54,333 nucleotides of DNA from an uncultured Saprospirales bacterium (lineage in GTDB: Bacteria > Bacteroidota > Bacteroidia > Chitinophagales > Saprospiraceae): the NCBI GenBank assembly GCA_937899855.1, contig CALCCH010000720.1, positions 1-54,333 of the forward strand. The letters are read 5' to 3'. Each line of letters begins with the position of its first letter. Position 1 is the stretch's first letter. The notes below the pieces were generated by a model that saw only the letters and a program-made list of their open reading frames with translations, made no database searches and was not told where the DNA came from. Made by a program: the position numbers and the translations under genes. This document shows, one piece after another, positions 9,175-17,466 of the stretch.

Positions 9175-11217
9175 TTATTTATAGGAGCGCGTTTTCAACT
9201 CCACATTTTCGAATGTCAATTGCTCTTTGTGTACCTGGGGCTCTTCGGAGTCCCATTCCCAAGCCGCCACGTAGGCAAATTCCTTATCGCGGCGCAGGGC
9301 TTCTCCTTCTTCCGTTTGGTACTCTTCGCGGAAGTGCCCCCCACAGGACTCGTCGCGGTCGAGCGCATCGAGGATCATCGTTTCCCCGAGTTCGAGGAAA
9401 TCGGCAACCCTTCCAGCTTTCTCCACTTCGGGATTGTAGTCGTTCAAATCACCGGGGATAAAGACATCCCGCCAGAATTCTTCCCGCAATTCCCGGACCA
9501 TTTCCCGGGCTTTTTGCAAGCCTTCGGCATTGCGAGACATCCCGCAATATTCCCAGATGATCTTTCCCAAACGCCGGTGGAAGCTTTCCACTGATTGCGA
9601 ACCTTTGATCGACATGAGCTTCTCCAGCCGCTCGCGGGTAGCGTTTTCTGCTTCCGCAAACTCGGGTTCATCGGGTGAGATCCAGGGCGTACGAATTTCC
9701 CCGGAGAGGAATTGACCGATGGTGTAGGGAATGACAAAGTAGCCATCCGCCAGACCCTGCATCAGGGCCGAGGCGCCGAGGCGATTGGCACCGTGATCGG
9801 AGAAGTTGGCCTCGCCGAGGGCGAAAAGGCCGGGAACATTGGTTTCGAGATTGTAATCTACCCACAGGCCACCCATGGTATAGTGTACGGCGGGGTAGAT
9901 TTTCATCGGCATCTTGTAGGGGTTTTCTCCCGAGATTTTCTCATACATCTGGAAGAGGTTGCCGTATTTTTCCTTGATGACGCCTTCTCCCAGCCGCGTG
10001 ACGAGCGCGGGATCGGGGTCGTGGTGCCCCTGCGAGTGGGCTTCGGATTTGCCGTAGCGCTGAATGGCGGAGGCAAAATCGAGGAATACCCCCAGACCAG
10101 TAGGTACGATACCGTGGCCTTTGTCGCATTCCACCTTGGCCGCCCGCGAAGCCACATCCCGTGGTACGAGGTTACCAAAAGCGGGATAGCGTCTTTCGAG
10201 GTAGTAGTCCCGGTCTTCTTCCGCAATATCCAAGGCCGTCTTGCGGCCCTCGCGGATCGCAATGGCATCTTCTTTTGTTTTGGGTACCCACACCCGACCA
10301 TCATTTCGCAAACTTTCCGACATCAGGGTCAGCTTCGACTGGTACTCGCCCGACTGGGGAATACAAGTGGGGTGGATTTGGGTAAAGCTGGGGTTGGCCA
10401 TGAGGGCTCCACGCCGTACCGCCCGCCAAGCCGCCGTCACGTTGGAGTTCATGGCGTTGGTAGAGAGGTAGAAGACGTTGCCGTAGCCCCCCGTGGCGAG
10501 TACCACACAGTGGGCGGCGTGGCGCTCAATCTTACCGTTGAGCAGGTTGCGGGTGATGATGCCGCGGGCCTTGCCTTTGATGACTACCAGGTCGAGCATC
10601 TCGTGGCGGTTGTACATCGTCACGTTGCCCAAAGAAATCTGGCGCGACAAAGACTGGTAGGCGCCCAGGAGCAGCTGCTGTCCGGTTTGGCCCCGGGCGT
10701 AAAAAGTCCGCGATACTTGTACCCCACCGAAGGAACGGTTGGCCAGCAGCCCACCGTATTCGCGAGCGAAAGGGACGCCCTGGGCGACGGCTTGGTCGAT
10801 GATGTTGCGACTGACCTCGGCCAGGCGGTGGACATTGGCCTCGCGGGAGCGGTAATCTCCCCCTTTGATGGTATCGTAGAAAAGACGGTAAACACTGTCT
10901 CCGTCGTTTTGATAGTTTTTAGCGGCGTTGATGCCTCCCTGAGCCGCAATGCTGTGCGCCCGTCGGGGGCTGTCGTGAAAAGTAAAGGCCTTGACGTTGT
11001 ATCCCAATTCTCCGAGGGTAGCCGCCGCCGAGGCCCCCGCCAATCCCGTACCCACCACGATGATTTCGATTCTTCTCTTGTTGTTGGGGGCCACCAGGTT
11101 CATCGTCGAGCGGTACTTGGTCCACTTCTCATCCAAGGCACCTTCGGGGACTTTGTCGTCGAGGTTGATTTGAGGTTTTAAATCTTTAGAAACATTGCGG
11201 TCTGGTTGGACTGTCAT
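9175..11217 (-). CDS. sdhA: Succinate dehydrogenase/fumarate reductase flavoprotein subunit
   Basis: 680 residues, a normal length for the Bacteroidota form. It oxidises succinate to fumarate on covalent FAD. The dinucleotide-binding motif [12 protein letters not shown] lies at residues ~54-65. The FAD-linking histidine is H88 in [13 protein letters not shown]. The central catalytic region includes [11 protein letters not shown] and the substrate-binding HYTMGG stretch; the C-terminal helical domain is complete. It sits between sdhC (30 bp upstream) and sdhB (46 bp downstream) in one operon. It acts in the TCA cycle and respiratory chain and would process succinate arising from the succinyl-CoA made by the neighbouring phenylacetate pathway. 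Confidence 0.97.
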   Translation of the reverse strand: MTVQPDRNVSKDLKPQINLDDKVPEGALDEKWTKYRSTMNLVAPNNKRRIEIIVVGTGLAGASAAATLGELGYNVKAFTFHDSPRRAHSIAAQGGINAAKNYQNDGDSVYRLFYDTIKGGDYRSREANVHRLAEVSRNIIDQAVAQGVPFAREYGGLLANRSFGGVQVSRTFYARGQTGQQLLLGAYQSLSRQISLGNVTMYNRHEMLDLVVIKGKARGIITRNLLNGKIERHAAHCVVLATGGYGNVFYLSTNAMNSNVTAAWRAVRRGALMANPSFTQIHPTCIPQSGEYQSKLTLMSESLRNDGRVWVPKTKEDAIAIREGRKTALDIAEEDRDYYLERRYPAFGNLVPRDVASRAAKVECDKGHGIVPTGLGVFLDFASAIQRYGKSEAHSQGHHDPDPALVTRLGEGVIKEKYGNLFQMYEKISGENPYKMPMKIYPAVHYTMGGLWVDYNLETNVPGLFALGEANFSDHGANRLGASALMQGLADGYFVIPYTIGQFLSGEIRTPWISPDEPEFAEAENATRERLEKLMSIKGSQSVESFHRRLGKIIWEYCGMSRNAEGLQKAREMVRELREEFWRDVFIPGDLNDYNPEVEKAGRVADFLELGETMILDALDRDESCGGHFREEYQTEEGEALRRDKEFAYVAAWEWDSEEPQVHKEQLTFENVELKTRSYK

Positions 11218-11247
11218 ATCAGCTTCAGTTTGAATTCGCCAGTTGGC

Positions 11248-11931
11248 CTAGCGAAAAAAGAAAAAGAAAATGGGGATGATTGCAAAACCCAACGGCACCA
11301 GAATCGAGTAAATCGAGCCGACGACCTTGATCGTTGGGGTGTATTTTCGGTGGTTCAAGCCTAGCGTCTGGAAGGCCGACTGGAAGCCGTGGTTGAGGTG
11401 GAAGGCAATGACCACCATGGAAATTACGTAGAAAGTTACAAAATACCACTGTTTGAAGGCATATGCAACCGGTGTGTACAGGTCTTTGACACCGTCGGCG
11501 TACTGGCCGTAATTGACGGAGGGCAAATCGCCAAACTTCATTTTGAACCAAAATTGGCCCATGTGTACCAGGATGAACACAAAAATAACGACACCCAGCC
11601 AGCCCATGTTGCGGGAAGCGAAGGAGGAGGAAGCTCCGGTAGCCACCGCGTAGCGCGTCCTACGAGCGGACCGGTTCTTGCTCCAGAGCAAAATGCCTTG
11701 CACCGCGTGGAGGAGGATGAAAAAATAGTTGCCGTAAGCAATCACCTTGATGATGGGATTCGTCGTCATCATCTTCGCGTAGAGGTTAAACTTTTCTCCC
11801 TCGTCCGGGATGAGCAGTTGGAGGTTCCCAGCCAAGTGGACAATGAGAAATAGCATGAGAAAGATTCCAGTCAAACTCATGATGACTTTTCTACCAATCG
11901 AAGAGGTCAGGAAGTTAAAAAACCAGTTCAT
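11248..11931 (-). CDS. sdhC: Succinate dehydrogenase cytochrome b subunit
   Basis: 227 residues from MNWFFNFLTSSIGRKVIMS at 11931; the longer frame starting at 11997 would overlap the promoter. The single-subunit (b558-type) membrane anchor has about five hydrophobic helices. The first contains SLTGIFLMLFLIVHLAGNL with a candidate haem histidine; further histidines occur in FILLHAVQG, FILVHMGQF and IAFHLNHGF. It binds haem b and passes electrons to menaquinone. It is the first gene of sdhCAB, with a promoter 36 bp upstream of the start codon. Confidence 0.95.
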   Translation of the reverse strand: MNWFFNFLTSSIGRKVIMSLTGIFLMLFLIVHLAGNLQLLIPDEGEKFNLYAKMMTTNPIIKVIAYGNYFFILLHAVQGILLWSKNRSARRTRYAVATGASSSFASRNMGWLGVVIFVFILVHMGQFWFKMKFGDLPSVNYGQYADGVKDLYTPVAYAFKQWYFVTFYVISMVVIAFHLNHGFQSAFQTLGLNHRKYTPTIKVVGSIYSILVPLGFAIIPIFFFFFR

Positions 11932-11966
11932 AAATACCGTAATTAGGTCGTTCGTTTGTAGCTGTA

Positions 11967-11997
11967 CAAAGCTATTTATTATAATGCTTATACCCAA
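11967..11997 (-). promoter_or_regulatory. Promoter of sdhCAB
   Basis: On the minus strand a perfect Bacteroidota -7 element TAGCTTTG (11967-11974) lies 20 bp downstream of a TTG (-33) at 11995-11997. The spacing is right for the phylum's primary sigma factor. It leaves a 5' leader of about 30 bases before the sdhC ATG at 11931, which supports that start over the upstream one. Confidence 0.75.
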
Positions 11998-12242
11998 GTA
12001 GGGTTTCGCACTTGAGTGACCTCAGAAGTTATTTAGAATTTGTCTAATTAATTTTTTGCTTCCGAATCATTGCGCCAGCGTCCGGTGCAAAAAAAATAAT
12101 TTGTTTGTAGATGATTTGTTTGAATGCGCCAACTTGTTTACTTTGTGAACGATATTAGACCTTTCTAGCTCGGATGAGCGCCCTGTCAACTCACCATTGT
12201 TACATTTCCATCCGAGGGGAAATCCATTCATTTACCCAATGA

Positions 12243-12259
12243 GCAACACCTGGTGTTGC
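12243..12259. promoter_or_regulatory. 17-bp perfect palindrome, possible operator
   Basis: GCAACACC-T-GGTGTTGC is a perfect 8-bp inverted repeat with a single central base, too tight to form an RNA hairpin loop. It sits in the ~400-bp gap between sdhC and the hypothetical gene at 12336, 76 bp upstream of that start. A dimeric regulator site is the simplest reading; no cognate regulator was identified. The rest of 11998-12335 is AT-rich with no gene seen. Confidence 0.4.
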
Positions 12260-12335
12260 ACTCCGGCTCTTGGCCGCTTGCTGCTGTCGTGGTGCTTGCT
12301 CTACCATTTACTCACCCCTCTAATTCATTTTCATT

Positions 12336-12953
12336 ATGGCAAAAAAGAAAGCCACCGAATCCGTCGCTGCCAGTGCAGCGATTCATCAACCGCTCAGCGT
12401 GGTGGTCCCTTACGACTACCAAATCCCCGCCAGCCTGCAGCGCTTCTTCATCAAGGTGCACCTGCGCATCGTTGGTATCTATTTCAAAAAAACCGTTCTG
12501 GTCCCCATTACGGGTACCCGTCGGGACGTGACCGTGCAAGATGTCTTAGATGCCTACGTTAGCGAGAATGGACAAATCAACCAGCCCGGCGGATTGGCCT
12601 ACGTCACCCAGACCCTGTCCAATCCCGAACGCCTCTCCATCCTCTCCTTCATCTACAACTTCGAAGGAGGCGTGGCCCTGAGCGGTATCAATCGGCAGCC
12701 CGGCCTCTACAGCCTCACCGAAAGTTCCCTGGACGACAACCAGGTGGCCCTCGGCTGGCAGTACTACGTCATCGACGGTCAAACCAACGTCAACAAAAGC
12801 AAGACCCGAATCGGCGAAGGCTTTAAGTATTTCGCCGAACGCCCCACGGGTTACAACCTCCGCGATGGCGATACGGTCATTTGGCGCTTGGTGACCATCG
12901 CCCGGGTCCCCAATTTCCCCGATCCACTGTCCGTCTCTAAACACTACGTCTAG
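12336..12953 (+). CDS. Hypothetical protein, weak DUF4430-like C-terminus
   Basis: 205 residues with no signal peptide and a basic start (MAKKKATE). The middle (FFIKVHLRIVGIYFKKTVLVPITGTRRDVTVQDVL) mixes basic and hydrophobic beta strands. The C-terminal part (LGWQYYVIDGQTNVNKSK, later YNLRDGDTVIWRLV) has the GW.YYV.G and LRDGD.V.WR pattern seen in ubiquitin-like DUF4430 domains; this is only a motif-level resemblance. Neighbours (sdh on one side, phosphatase on the other) give no functional clue. It is likely monocistronic. Confidence 0.7.
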   Translation: MAKKKATESVAASAAIHQPLSVVVPYDYQIPASLQRFFIKVHLRIVGIYFKKTVLVPITGTRRDVTVQDVLDAYVSENGQINQPGGLAYVTQTLSNPERLSILSFIYNFEGGVALSGINRQPGLYSLTESSLDDNQVALGWQYYVIDGQTNVNKSKTRIGEGFKYFAERPTGYNLRDGDTVIWRLVTIARVPNFPDPLSVSKHYV

Positions 12954-13030
12954 TAGCCACCCGGCTCGCCAACGGTTTCTTGCCCTGTACCGTTGGTTTT
13001 TCAGATCCGTTAAAATACGGTGGGAATTGT

Positions 13031-13038
13031 TATTTTTG
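13031..13038 (+). promoter_or_regulatory. -7 promoter element upstream of the phosphatase gene
   Basis: TATTTTTG matches TAnnTTTG perfectly and ends 25 bp before the ATG at 13064. No well-spaced -33 TTG was found, so only the -7 element is claimed. Confidence 0.5.
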
Positions 13039-13063
13039 TAAGGTAACGCCAAGCCTTACGTCT

Positions 13064-13519
13064 ATGAAAGTACTAATGGTCTGTCTGGGAAACATCTGCC
13101 GCTCTCCCCTCGCCGAGGGCATTCTCCAACACCAAATTCACCAGCGTAGCCTCGACTGGCGGGTAGATTCCGCCGGTACTGGCTCCTGGCACGTCGGCGA
13201 ACGGCCCGACCCCCGCTCCATCGCCACCGCCCGACAATACGGCATCGACATCAGCAGCCAACGCGCCCGTCAATTTACCCCTGCCGATCTCAACGACTAC
13301 GACCTGATCTTTGCCATGGACAGCTCCAACTACCGCGACATCCTCCGCCAGGCCCAAAAGGCTGACCAGGAGGCCAAAGTCGACCTCATCATGATCCTCG
13401 CCCAGCCTGGTTAGAATCAAAACGTTCCCGATCCCTACTACGACAGTGAGGGTTTCGAAAAGGTCTACCAAATGCTGGCGGAAGCCTGTGAAAAACTAGT
13501 GGAAAAATACACGGAGTAG
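13064..13519 (+). pseudogene. Low-molecular-weight protein tyrosine phosphatase with internal TAG
   Basis: The frame starts at 13064 with MKVLMVCLGNICRSPLAEG, the LMW-PTP P-loop (C-x5-R-S). It runs 116 residues to a TAG at 13412-13414, then continues in the same frame for 34 more codons with NQNVPDPYYDSEGFEKVYQM, exactly the family's catalytic-Asp segment (DPYY), ending at a normal TAG (13517-13519). Without the stop the product would be 151 residues, the usual length for the family. As written, translation would end before the general-acid Asp, so the short product should be inactive. CAG to TAG is one substitution. TAG ends many ordinary genes here, so amber recoding is unlikely. A nonsense mutation or a consensus error is the best explanation. 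Confidence 0.85.
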
Positions 13520-13568
13520 GGAGAGTAAGGGTTCCTCCATCGAATGCGCGATGAACGGGGTGGTGTCT

Positions 13569-13790
13569 GTGGTGTCTTACCAATAACTATCGACGAATCT
13601 GGTTGATCTTTGGGGCCTGGCCTCCCATCCGCTAAGCGGTTCCCTCGCTTCGGACGGTGTCCGCTCCAAAAGGGGCGCTCACTCCTCCCTATTGCTCCCG
13701 CAATAGCTACGACCATTCCACTCGAAAGGAGGCTCGGCGAGCACCAAAACCAGGACCACCTTCCTCTAAAAGCATTAATAAGACACCACC
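13569..13790. repeat. 222-bp segment with imperfect terminal inverted repeats
   Basis: GTGGTGTCTTACCAAT at the left (from 13569) is matched, inverted, by ATTAATAAGACACCAC at the right (ending 13789): 14 of 16 positions. The interior is GC-rich, has no open frame, and contains short palindromic pieces (CCGCTAAGCGG). No target duplication was recognised. It fills most of the gap between the phosphatase remnant and the 3' end of sucA; it could be a small non-autonomous element. Confidence 0.35.
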
Positions 13791-13817
13791 CAAACCGGAT
13801 GCAGCCAAGTCCTTTCC

Positions 13818-16580
13818 CTAGGCAAAAGCGCGATCTACCAAATCCTGCTGTTGCTGGTCGTGCACCTTTTTGTAACCCGTCGATGGCGAGGCACTGGTGG
13901 TGCGCGAAATCAGTTGGAAGGTATCACCGGGATAGTGGGAAAGCAGGAATTGCCAACTTCCCATATTGGCCGACTCTTCCTGTACCCAGCGCATCTGGGC
14001 TTTGGCGTACTTCTTCAGCAGTTGGTCGACTTGTTTCTGAGGGAAGGGGTACAGTTGTTCCAAGCGAATGATGGCCACGTCGTCGCGTTGATCGGTCTGT
14101 TTTTTCATCAGCAGATCGTAGTAGATTTTACCCGTACAGAAGAGCGCCGTTTTGACTTTTTTGGCATTGGGCACCTCGTCAGCGTCGTAGTACTCGTGAA
14201 AGGTGTTTTCGGGTTTGTCCTCAAAGGCTTCCAGGTCGGTGACGCAGAGCGGGTGCCGGAGTAAGCTCTTCGGCGACATGATGATGAGGGGCTTGCGGAA
14301 AGGGCGCGCCAGCTGGCGGCGGATGGCGTGGAAGAAGTTGGCGGGGGTGGTGATATTGGCCACCGTCATGTTGTAATTGCCACACAACTGTAGGAAACGC
14401 TCCAAGCGGGCGCTCGAGTGTTCGGGGCCCTGGCCTTCGTAGCCGTGCGGGAGTAGCATCACCAGGCCGCTCATCCGTTGCCACTTGCTTTCTCCCGCCG
14501 AGATGTACTGGTCGACGATGGTTTGGGCACCGTTGTAAAAGTCGCCAAATTGGGCCTCCCAGACCACCAGCGTATTGGGCGAGGCCAGCGAGTAGCCGTA
14601 TTCGAAGCCCAGTACGCCAAATTCGGAGAGGAGGGAGTTGAAGACTCGGTATTGGCCCTGTTCGGGCTGGATATCGTTGAGGCGATTGTATTCCGCAAAG
14701 GTTTTGTCGTCCCGGACGATGGCGTGGCGGTGCGAAAAGGTACCGCGTTTGACGTCCTGGCCACTCATGCGGACATCCTTTCCGTCGGTCAGTACGGAGC
14801 CGTAGGCCAAAAGCTCGGCCATGGCCCAGTCGAGTTGGCCCTTGTCGAGGAGCTTACGCTTGCCCTTGAGCAGGCGATTGAGCTTGCCGAGCGGATTGAA
14901 GTCCTGGGGAAAACGCATCAGGTGGTCGATGATTTGGTCGACTCGCTGACGGGAGATTCCGGTGGGGGGAGAATGATCAAAATCCTCGGCTTTGCTCTGC
15001 TTATTGAGCTTGCGCCATTCTTGTTCGGGCTTTTGATACTGGTAGGGTAGGGGCTTTTGTTTGACGGCATCCAGGCGGTTCTGCAGGTCGTTCCAAAAGC
15101 GTTTTTCCAGTTGCTCCGCAATTTCTTTTTCCATATCCCCCGCTTCGAGCAATTTCTTGACGTAAATCTTCCGCGTATCGGGGTGCTGGTCGATGAGTTT
15201 GTACATTTCGGGCTGGGTAAACTTGGGGTCATCGCCCTCGTTGTGCCCGTGGCGACGGTAGCAAACCATATCGATAAACACGTCATTGTTGAACTTTTGC
15301 CGGTATTCGGTGGCCAGTTCTACCGCAAAGATCACCGCGTCGGGATCGTCGCCGTTGACGTGGAAAACGGGGGCCTGTACCAGGCTGGCCACTCCCGTGG
15401 AATAGGTCGAGGAGCGGGCGTCGTCGAAGTCGGTGGTAAAGCCGACCTGATTGTTGATCACGAAGTGGATGGTGCCACCGGTGTAGTAGCCCTCCAGTTG
15501 GCTCATCTGTACCGTTTCGTACACGACACCCTGTCCGGCCAGGGCGGCATCGCCGTGGATGAGGATGGGAAGAATGCGATCGTAGTCGCTATCGTAGAGA
15601 ATATCGGCCTTGGCCCGGGCAAAGCCTTCTACGACCGGATCGACCGATTCGAGGTGGCTGGGGTTGGGGACCAATTTGAGGTGTACTTTTTTCCCGGAGG
15701 ACGTGTCGATCAGGGAGGAGTAGCCCAGGTGGTATTTGACGTCGCCATCGCCCAGGCTCAGGTCCGGGATGGAGTGGCCTTCAAACTCGTTGAAGACGTG
15801 TTCGTAGGTTTTTCCCATCACATTGACCAGCACGTTGAGGCGGCCGCGGTGCGCCATCCCGATCACGAATTCTTCGACACCACCGTCGGCACCCTTGTTG
15901 ATGATGGCATCCAGGGCGGCGATGGTCGTCTCGCCACCCTCTAGCGAAAAACGCTTTTGGCCGATGTACTTGGTGTGGAGAAAATTTTCGAAAACCACCG
16001 CTCCGTTGAGCTTCTCCAGGATCCGGCGCTTCTGTGCCGTACTCAGGCCATAGTCCGACAGATCGGCCCGCCGTTCGATCTTTTCGCGGAGCCACATCCG
16101 CTTTTCGCGGTGCTCGATGTGCGAGTATTCAAAGCCAATATTGCCACAATAAATGGCCCGCATGCGGTTGATGATCTCCTGCAGCGTTGCTCCTGGCATC
16201 CCGATTTCTTCTCCCGCTAAAAAGCTGCGCGTCAGATCGCTTTCCTCCAGGCTGTAATCCACCAGGTCGAGGTGGGGGCGCCGGTCGCGGCGATCGCGAA
16301 TGGGATTGGTGGTAGACAGCAAATGGCCCCGATCTCGAAAACCGTGGATAATGGACTGGACGCCAAATTCCTTGGCAATTTGTTCGGTGCCCAGTGCCGC
16401 GTGGCCATTGCTGGCCCGACCGTTGGTCGTACTGCTGCCGTTGGTGCTGTGGGCAAAATCAAAACCACTGAAAAAGGTACGCCAGCCTTCCTCCACCGAT
16501 TCGGGGTCCTGCTGGTACTTTTGATACATCGAATCTATAAAGGAAGGATGGGCATTGGCTACGAATGAGAAATCGCTCAT
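13818..16580 (-). CDS. sucA: 2-oxoglutarate dehydrogenase E1 component
   Basis: 920 residues, the normal length. It decarboxylates 2-oxoglutarate with thiamine diphosphate and passes the succinyl group to the E2 component. Recognisable parts are the N-terminal E2-binding segment (FVANAHPSFIDSMYQKYQ), RFSLEGGET (210-218), GMAHRGRLNVL (241-251), the thiamine-binding GDAALAGQG (343-351) with NNQVGF (376-381), and the C-terminal transketolase-like domain with LPHGYEGQGPEHSSARLERF. No sucB is adjacent, so E2 must be encoded elsewhere. It appears monocistronic. It is a TCA enzyme feeding the same succinyl-CoA pool that phenylacetate degradation feeds. Confidence 0.97.
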   Translation of the reverse strand: MSDFSFVANAHPSFIDSMYQKYQQDPESVEEGWRTFFSGFDFAHSTNGSSTTNGRASNGHAALGTEQIAKEFGVQSIIHGFRDRGHLLSTTNPIRDRRDRRPHLDLVDYSLEESDLTRSFLAGEEIGMPGATLQEIINRMRAIYCGNIGFEYSHIEHREKRMWLREKIERRADLSDYGLSTAQKRRILEKLNGAVVFENFLHTKYIGQKRFSLEGGETTIAALDAIINKGADGGVEEFVIGMAHRGRLNVLVNVMGKTYEHVFNEFEGHSIPDLSLGDGDVKYHLGYSSLIDTSSGKKVHLKLVPNPSHLESVDPVVEGFARAKADILYDSDYDRILPILIHGDAALAGQGVVYETVQMSQLEGYYTGGTIHFVINNQVGFTTDFDDARSSTYSTGVASLVQAPVFHVNGDDPDAVIFAVELATEYRQKFNNDVFIDMVCYRRHGHNEGDDPKFTQPEMYKLIDQHPDTRKIYVKKLLEAGDMEKEIAEQLEKRFWNDLQNRLDAVKQKPLPYQYQKPEQEWRKLNKQSKAEDFDHSPPTGISRQRVDQIIDHLMRFPQDFNPLGKLNRLLKGKRKLLDKGQLDWAMAELLAYGSVLTDGKDVRMSGQDVKRGTFSHRHAIVRDDKTFAEYNRLNDIQPEQGQYRVFNSLLSEFGVLGFEYGYSLASPNTLVVWEAQFGDFYNGAQTIVDQYISAGESKWQRMSGLVMLLPHGYEGQGPEHSSARLERFLQLCGNYNMTVANITTPANFFHAIRRQLARPFRKPLIIMSPKSLLRHPLCVTDLEAFEDKPENTFHEYYDADEVPNAKKVKTALFCTGKIYYDLLMKKQTDQRDDVAIIRLEQLYPFPQKQVDQLLKKYAKAQMRWVQEESANMGSWQFLLSHYPGDTFQLISRTTSASPSTGYKKVHDQQQQDLVDRAFA

Positions 16581-16770
16581 TGGGAAAGGTACATTTGGTG
16601 ATTTAGGTAACTAATGTGATTGCTTCTACGAGACCTACCACAGTTTGTTCTTGTTGCTGCTGGATGCTATGCTGTTGGGGCATTCAAAACCCACCCCGAT
16701 CCACTCCATGGTAATTAGGCAAATATCGCGTAAAAAAAAGGAAAAATGCCAGTCCCCGAAGCGATTTTAT

Positions 16771-16934
16771 TAGAAGCCATCTCAAAATGTTTTTGTTGGC
16801 GAGGGAGCGGACATTTTCGTTCCGACGAGGCGCCAAAACGGAGCATAGCCTTAGCTACGCGACGCTTTTGGCAACGAAGTAGGGGCGAAAAGGACCCTGC
16901 CGTAGCCCGAAGGATATTTTTGAGATGGCTTCTA
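16771..16934. mobile_element. MITE-like palindromic element with TA flanks
   Basis: The segment begins TAGAAGCCATCTCAAAA (16771-16787) and ends with its perfect inverse TTTTGAGATGGCTTCTA (16918-16934). Between them the two halves pair imperfectly through the whole length (for example GCCAAAAC on one side and GCTTTTGGC on the other), so the whole element is a long snap-back. If the terminal TA on each side is the duplicated target, the 160-bp core fits TA-targeting IS630/mariner-type non-autonomous elements. No transposase is encoded. It lies in the sucA-rpsT intergenic gap. Confidence 0.65.
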
Positions 16935-17001
16935 TGGGAAAAACAAAGGAAAAAAGCGAAAGATTCTTACGTGGAATATTTCTACTTACAAAAAAAAGCA
17001 C

Positions 17002-17009
17002 TAAATTTG
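17002..17009 (+). promoter_or_regulatory. -7 promoter element of rpsT
   Basis: TAAATTTG followed by C is a perfect TAnnTTTG element ending 41 bp upstream of the rpsT ATG at 17051. The -33 region is not a clear match. Confidence 0.6.
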
Positions 17010-17050
17010 CACTCCGAAATTCGAACATTATTTAGAACTCAGTATACCAC

Positions 17051-17278
17051 ATGGCACAACATCAGTCCGCTAAGAAAAGAATCCGTCAAGACGCCAAAAA
17101 GCGCTTGGCCAACCGCTATTACAAGAAAACCGCCCGTACGGCCATCAAAAAGCTGCGGGAGATGACGGACGGAGCCGAAGCTAAGAAATTCTTGCCCAAA
17201 GTCGTTAGTATGATCGATCGACTCGCCAAGCGCAATGCCTGCACAAGATCAAGGCCTCCAACCTCTAAGGTAGCCTGA
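17051..17278 (+). CDS. rpsT: 30S ribosomal protein S20, C-terminal tail out of frame
   Basis: The protein binds 16S rRNA early in small-subunit assembly. MAQHQSAKKRIRQDAKKRLA, the Lys/Arg-rich helices and LPKVVSMIDRLAKRN match the family to about residue 62. The family normally continues I-H-x-N-K-A-S-N-L-K. Here that segment (HKIKASNL) is present but in another frame, because GCCCTG reads GCCTG near 17237-17241. The other frame stops at a TAA (17266-17268). The original frame continues ACTRSRPPTSKVA to a TGA at 17276-17278, so the final KVA would match after a second, compensating shift. Either the tail is altered by a pair of indels or the consensus has base errors. A terminator follows. 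Confidence 0.85.
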   Translation: MAQHQSAKKRIRQDAKKRLANRYYKKTARTAIKKLREMTDGAEAKKFLPKVVSMIDRLAKRNACTRSRPPTSKVA

Positions 17279-17328
17279 CCCGCTTCGGCATCGGGCTTTC
17301 CTAGCACCAACCGCCGGCTTCGGACGCG

Positions 17329-17368
17329 AAAAGGGGTATCCCACCAGCCATGGGGATACCCCTTTTTT
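17329..17368 (+). terminator. Terminator after rpsT
   Basis: A 14-bp stem AAAAGGGGTATCCC / GGGATACCCCTTTT with a ~10-base loop ends in a run of six T. It separates rpsT from the paa locus. Confidence 0.85.
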
Positions 17369-17415
17369 GCGTTTTGATCCCCTTTCCCATCCCCCGGGCC
17401 ATAAATTTGAACAAT

Positions 17416-17431
17416 ACGAATGACTGTTCGT
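17416..17431. promoter_or_regulatory. Putative PaaR operator 1, upstream of paaE
   Basis: ACGAATGACTGTTCGT has the same half-sites and spacing (ACGAA-y-nnnn-GTTCGT) as the palindrome at 19192-19207 upstream of paaA. It sits 11 bp upstream of the -7 element, in the promoter spacer and -33 region, where a bound TetR-type repressor would block RNA polymerase. An extra TTCGT follows at 17431-17435. Confidence 0.7.
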
Positions 17432-17441
17432 TCGTAATTTA

Positions 17442-17449
17442 TATATTTG
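17442..17449 (+). promoter_or_regulatory. -7 promoter element of paaE-paaR
   Basis: TATATTTG is a perfect TAnnTTTG element whose last base lies 17 bp before the ATG at 17467. It supports the short PaaE start and gives a leader of only about ten bases. Confidence 0.7.
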
Positions 17450-17466
17450 TTCAAAGATTCCGTTCC

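Noticed and set aside
11951-11962. ACGAACGACC on the minus strand before sdhC resembles half of the PaaR palindrome.
   Set aside because: The second half-site is missing, so it is probably chance.
13412-13414. Amber codon recoded as an amino acid.
   Set aside because: TAG is used as an ordinary terminal stop by several intact genes here (for example 12951-12953), so genome-wide recoding is not tenable.
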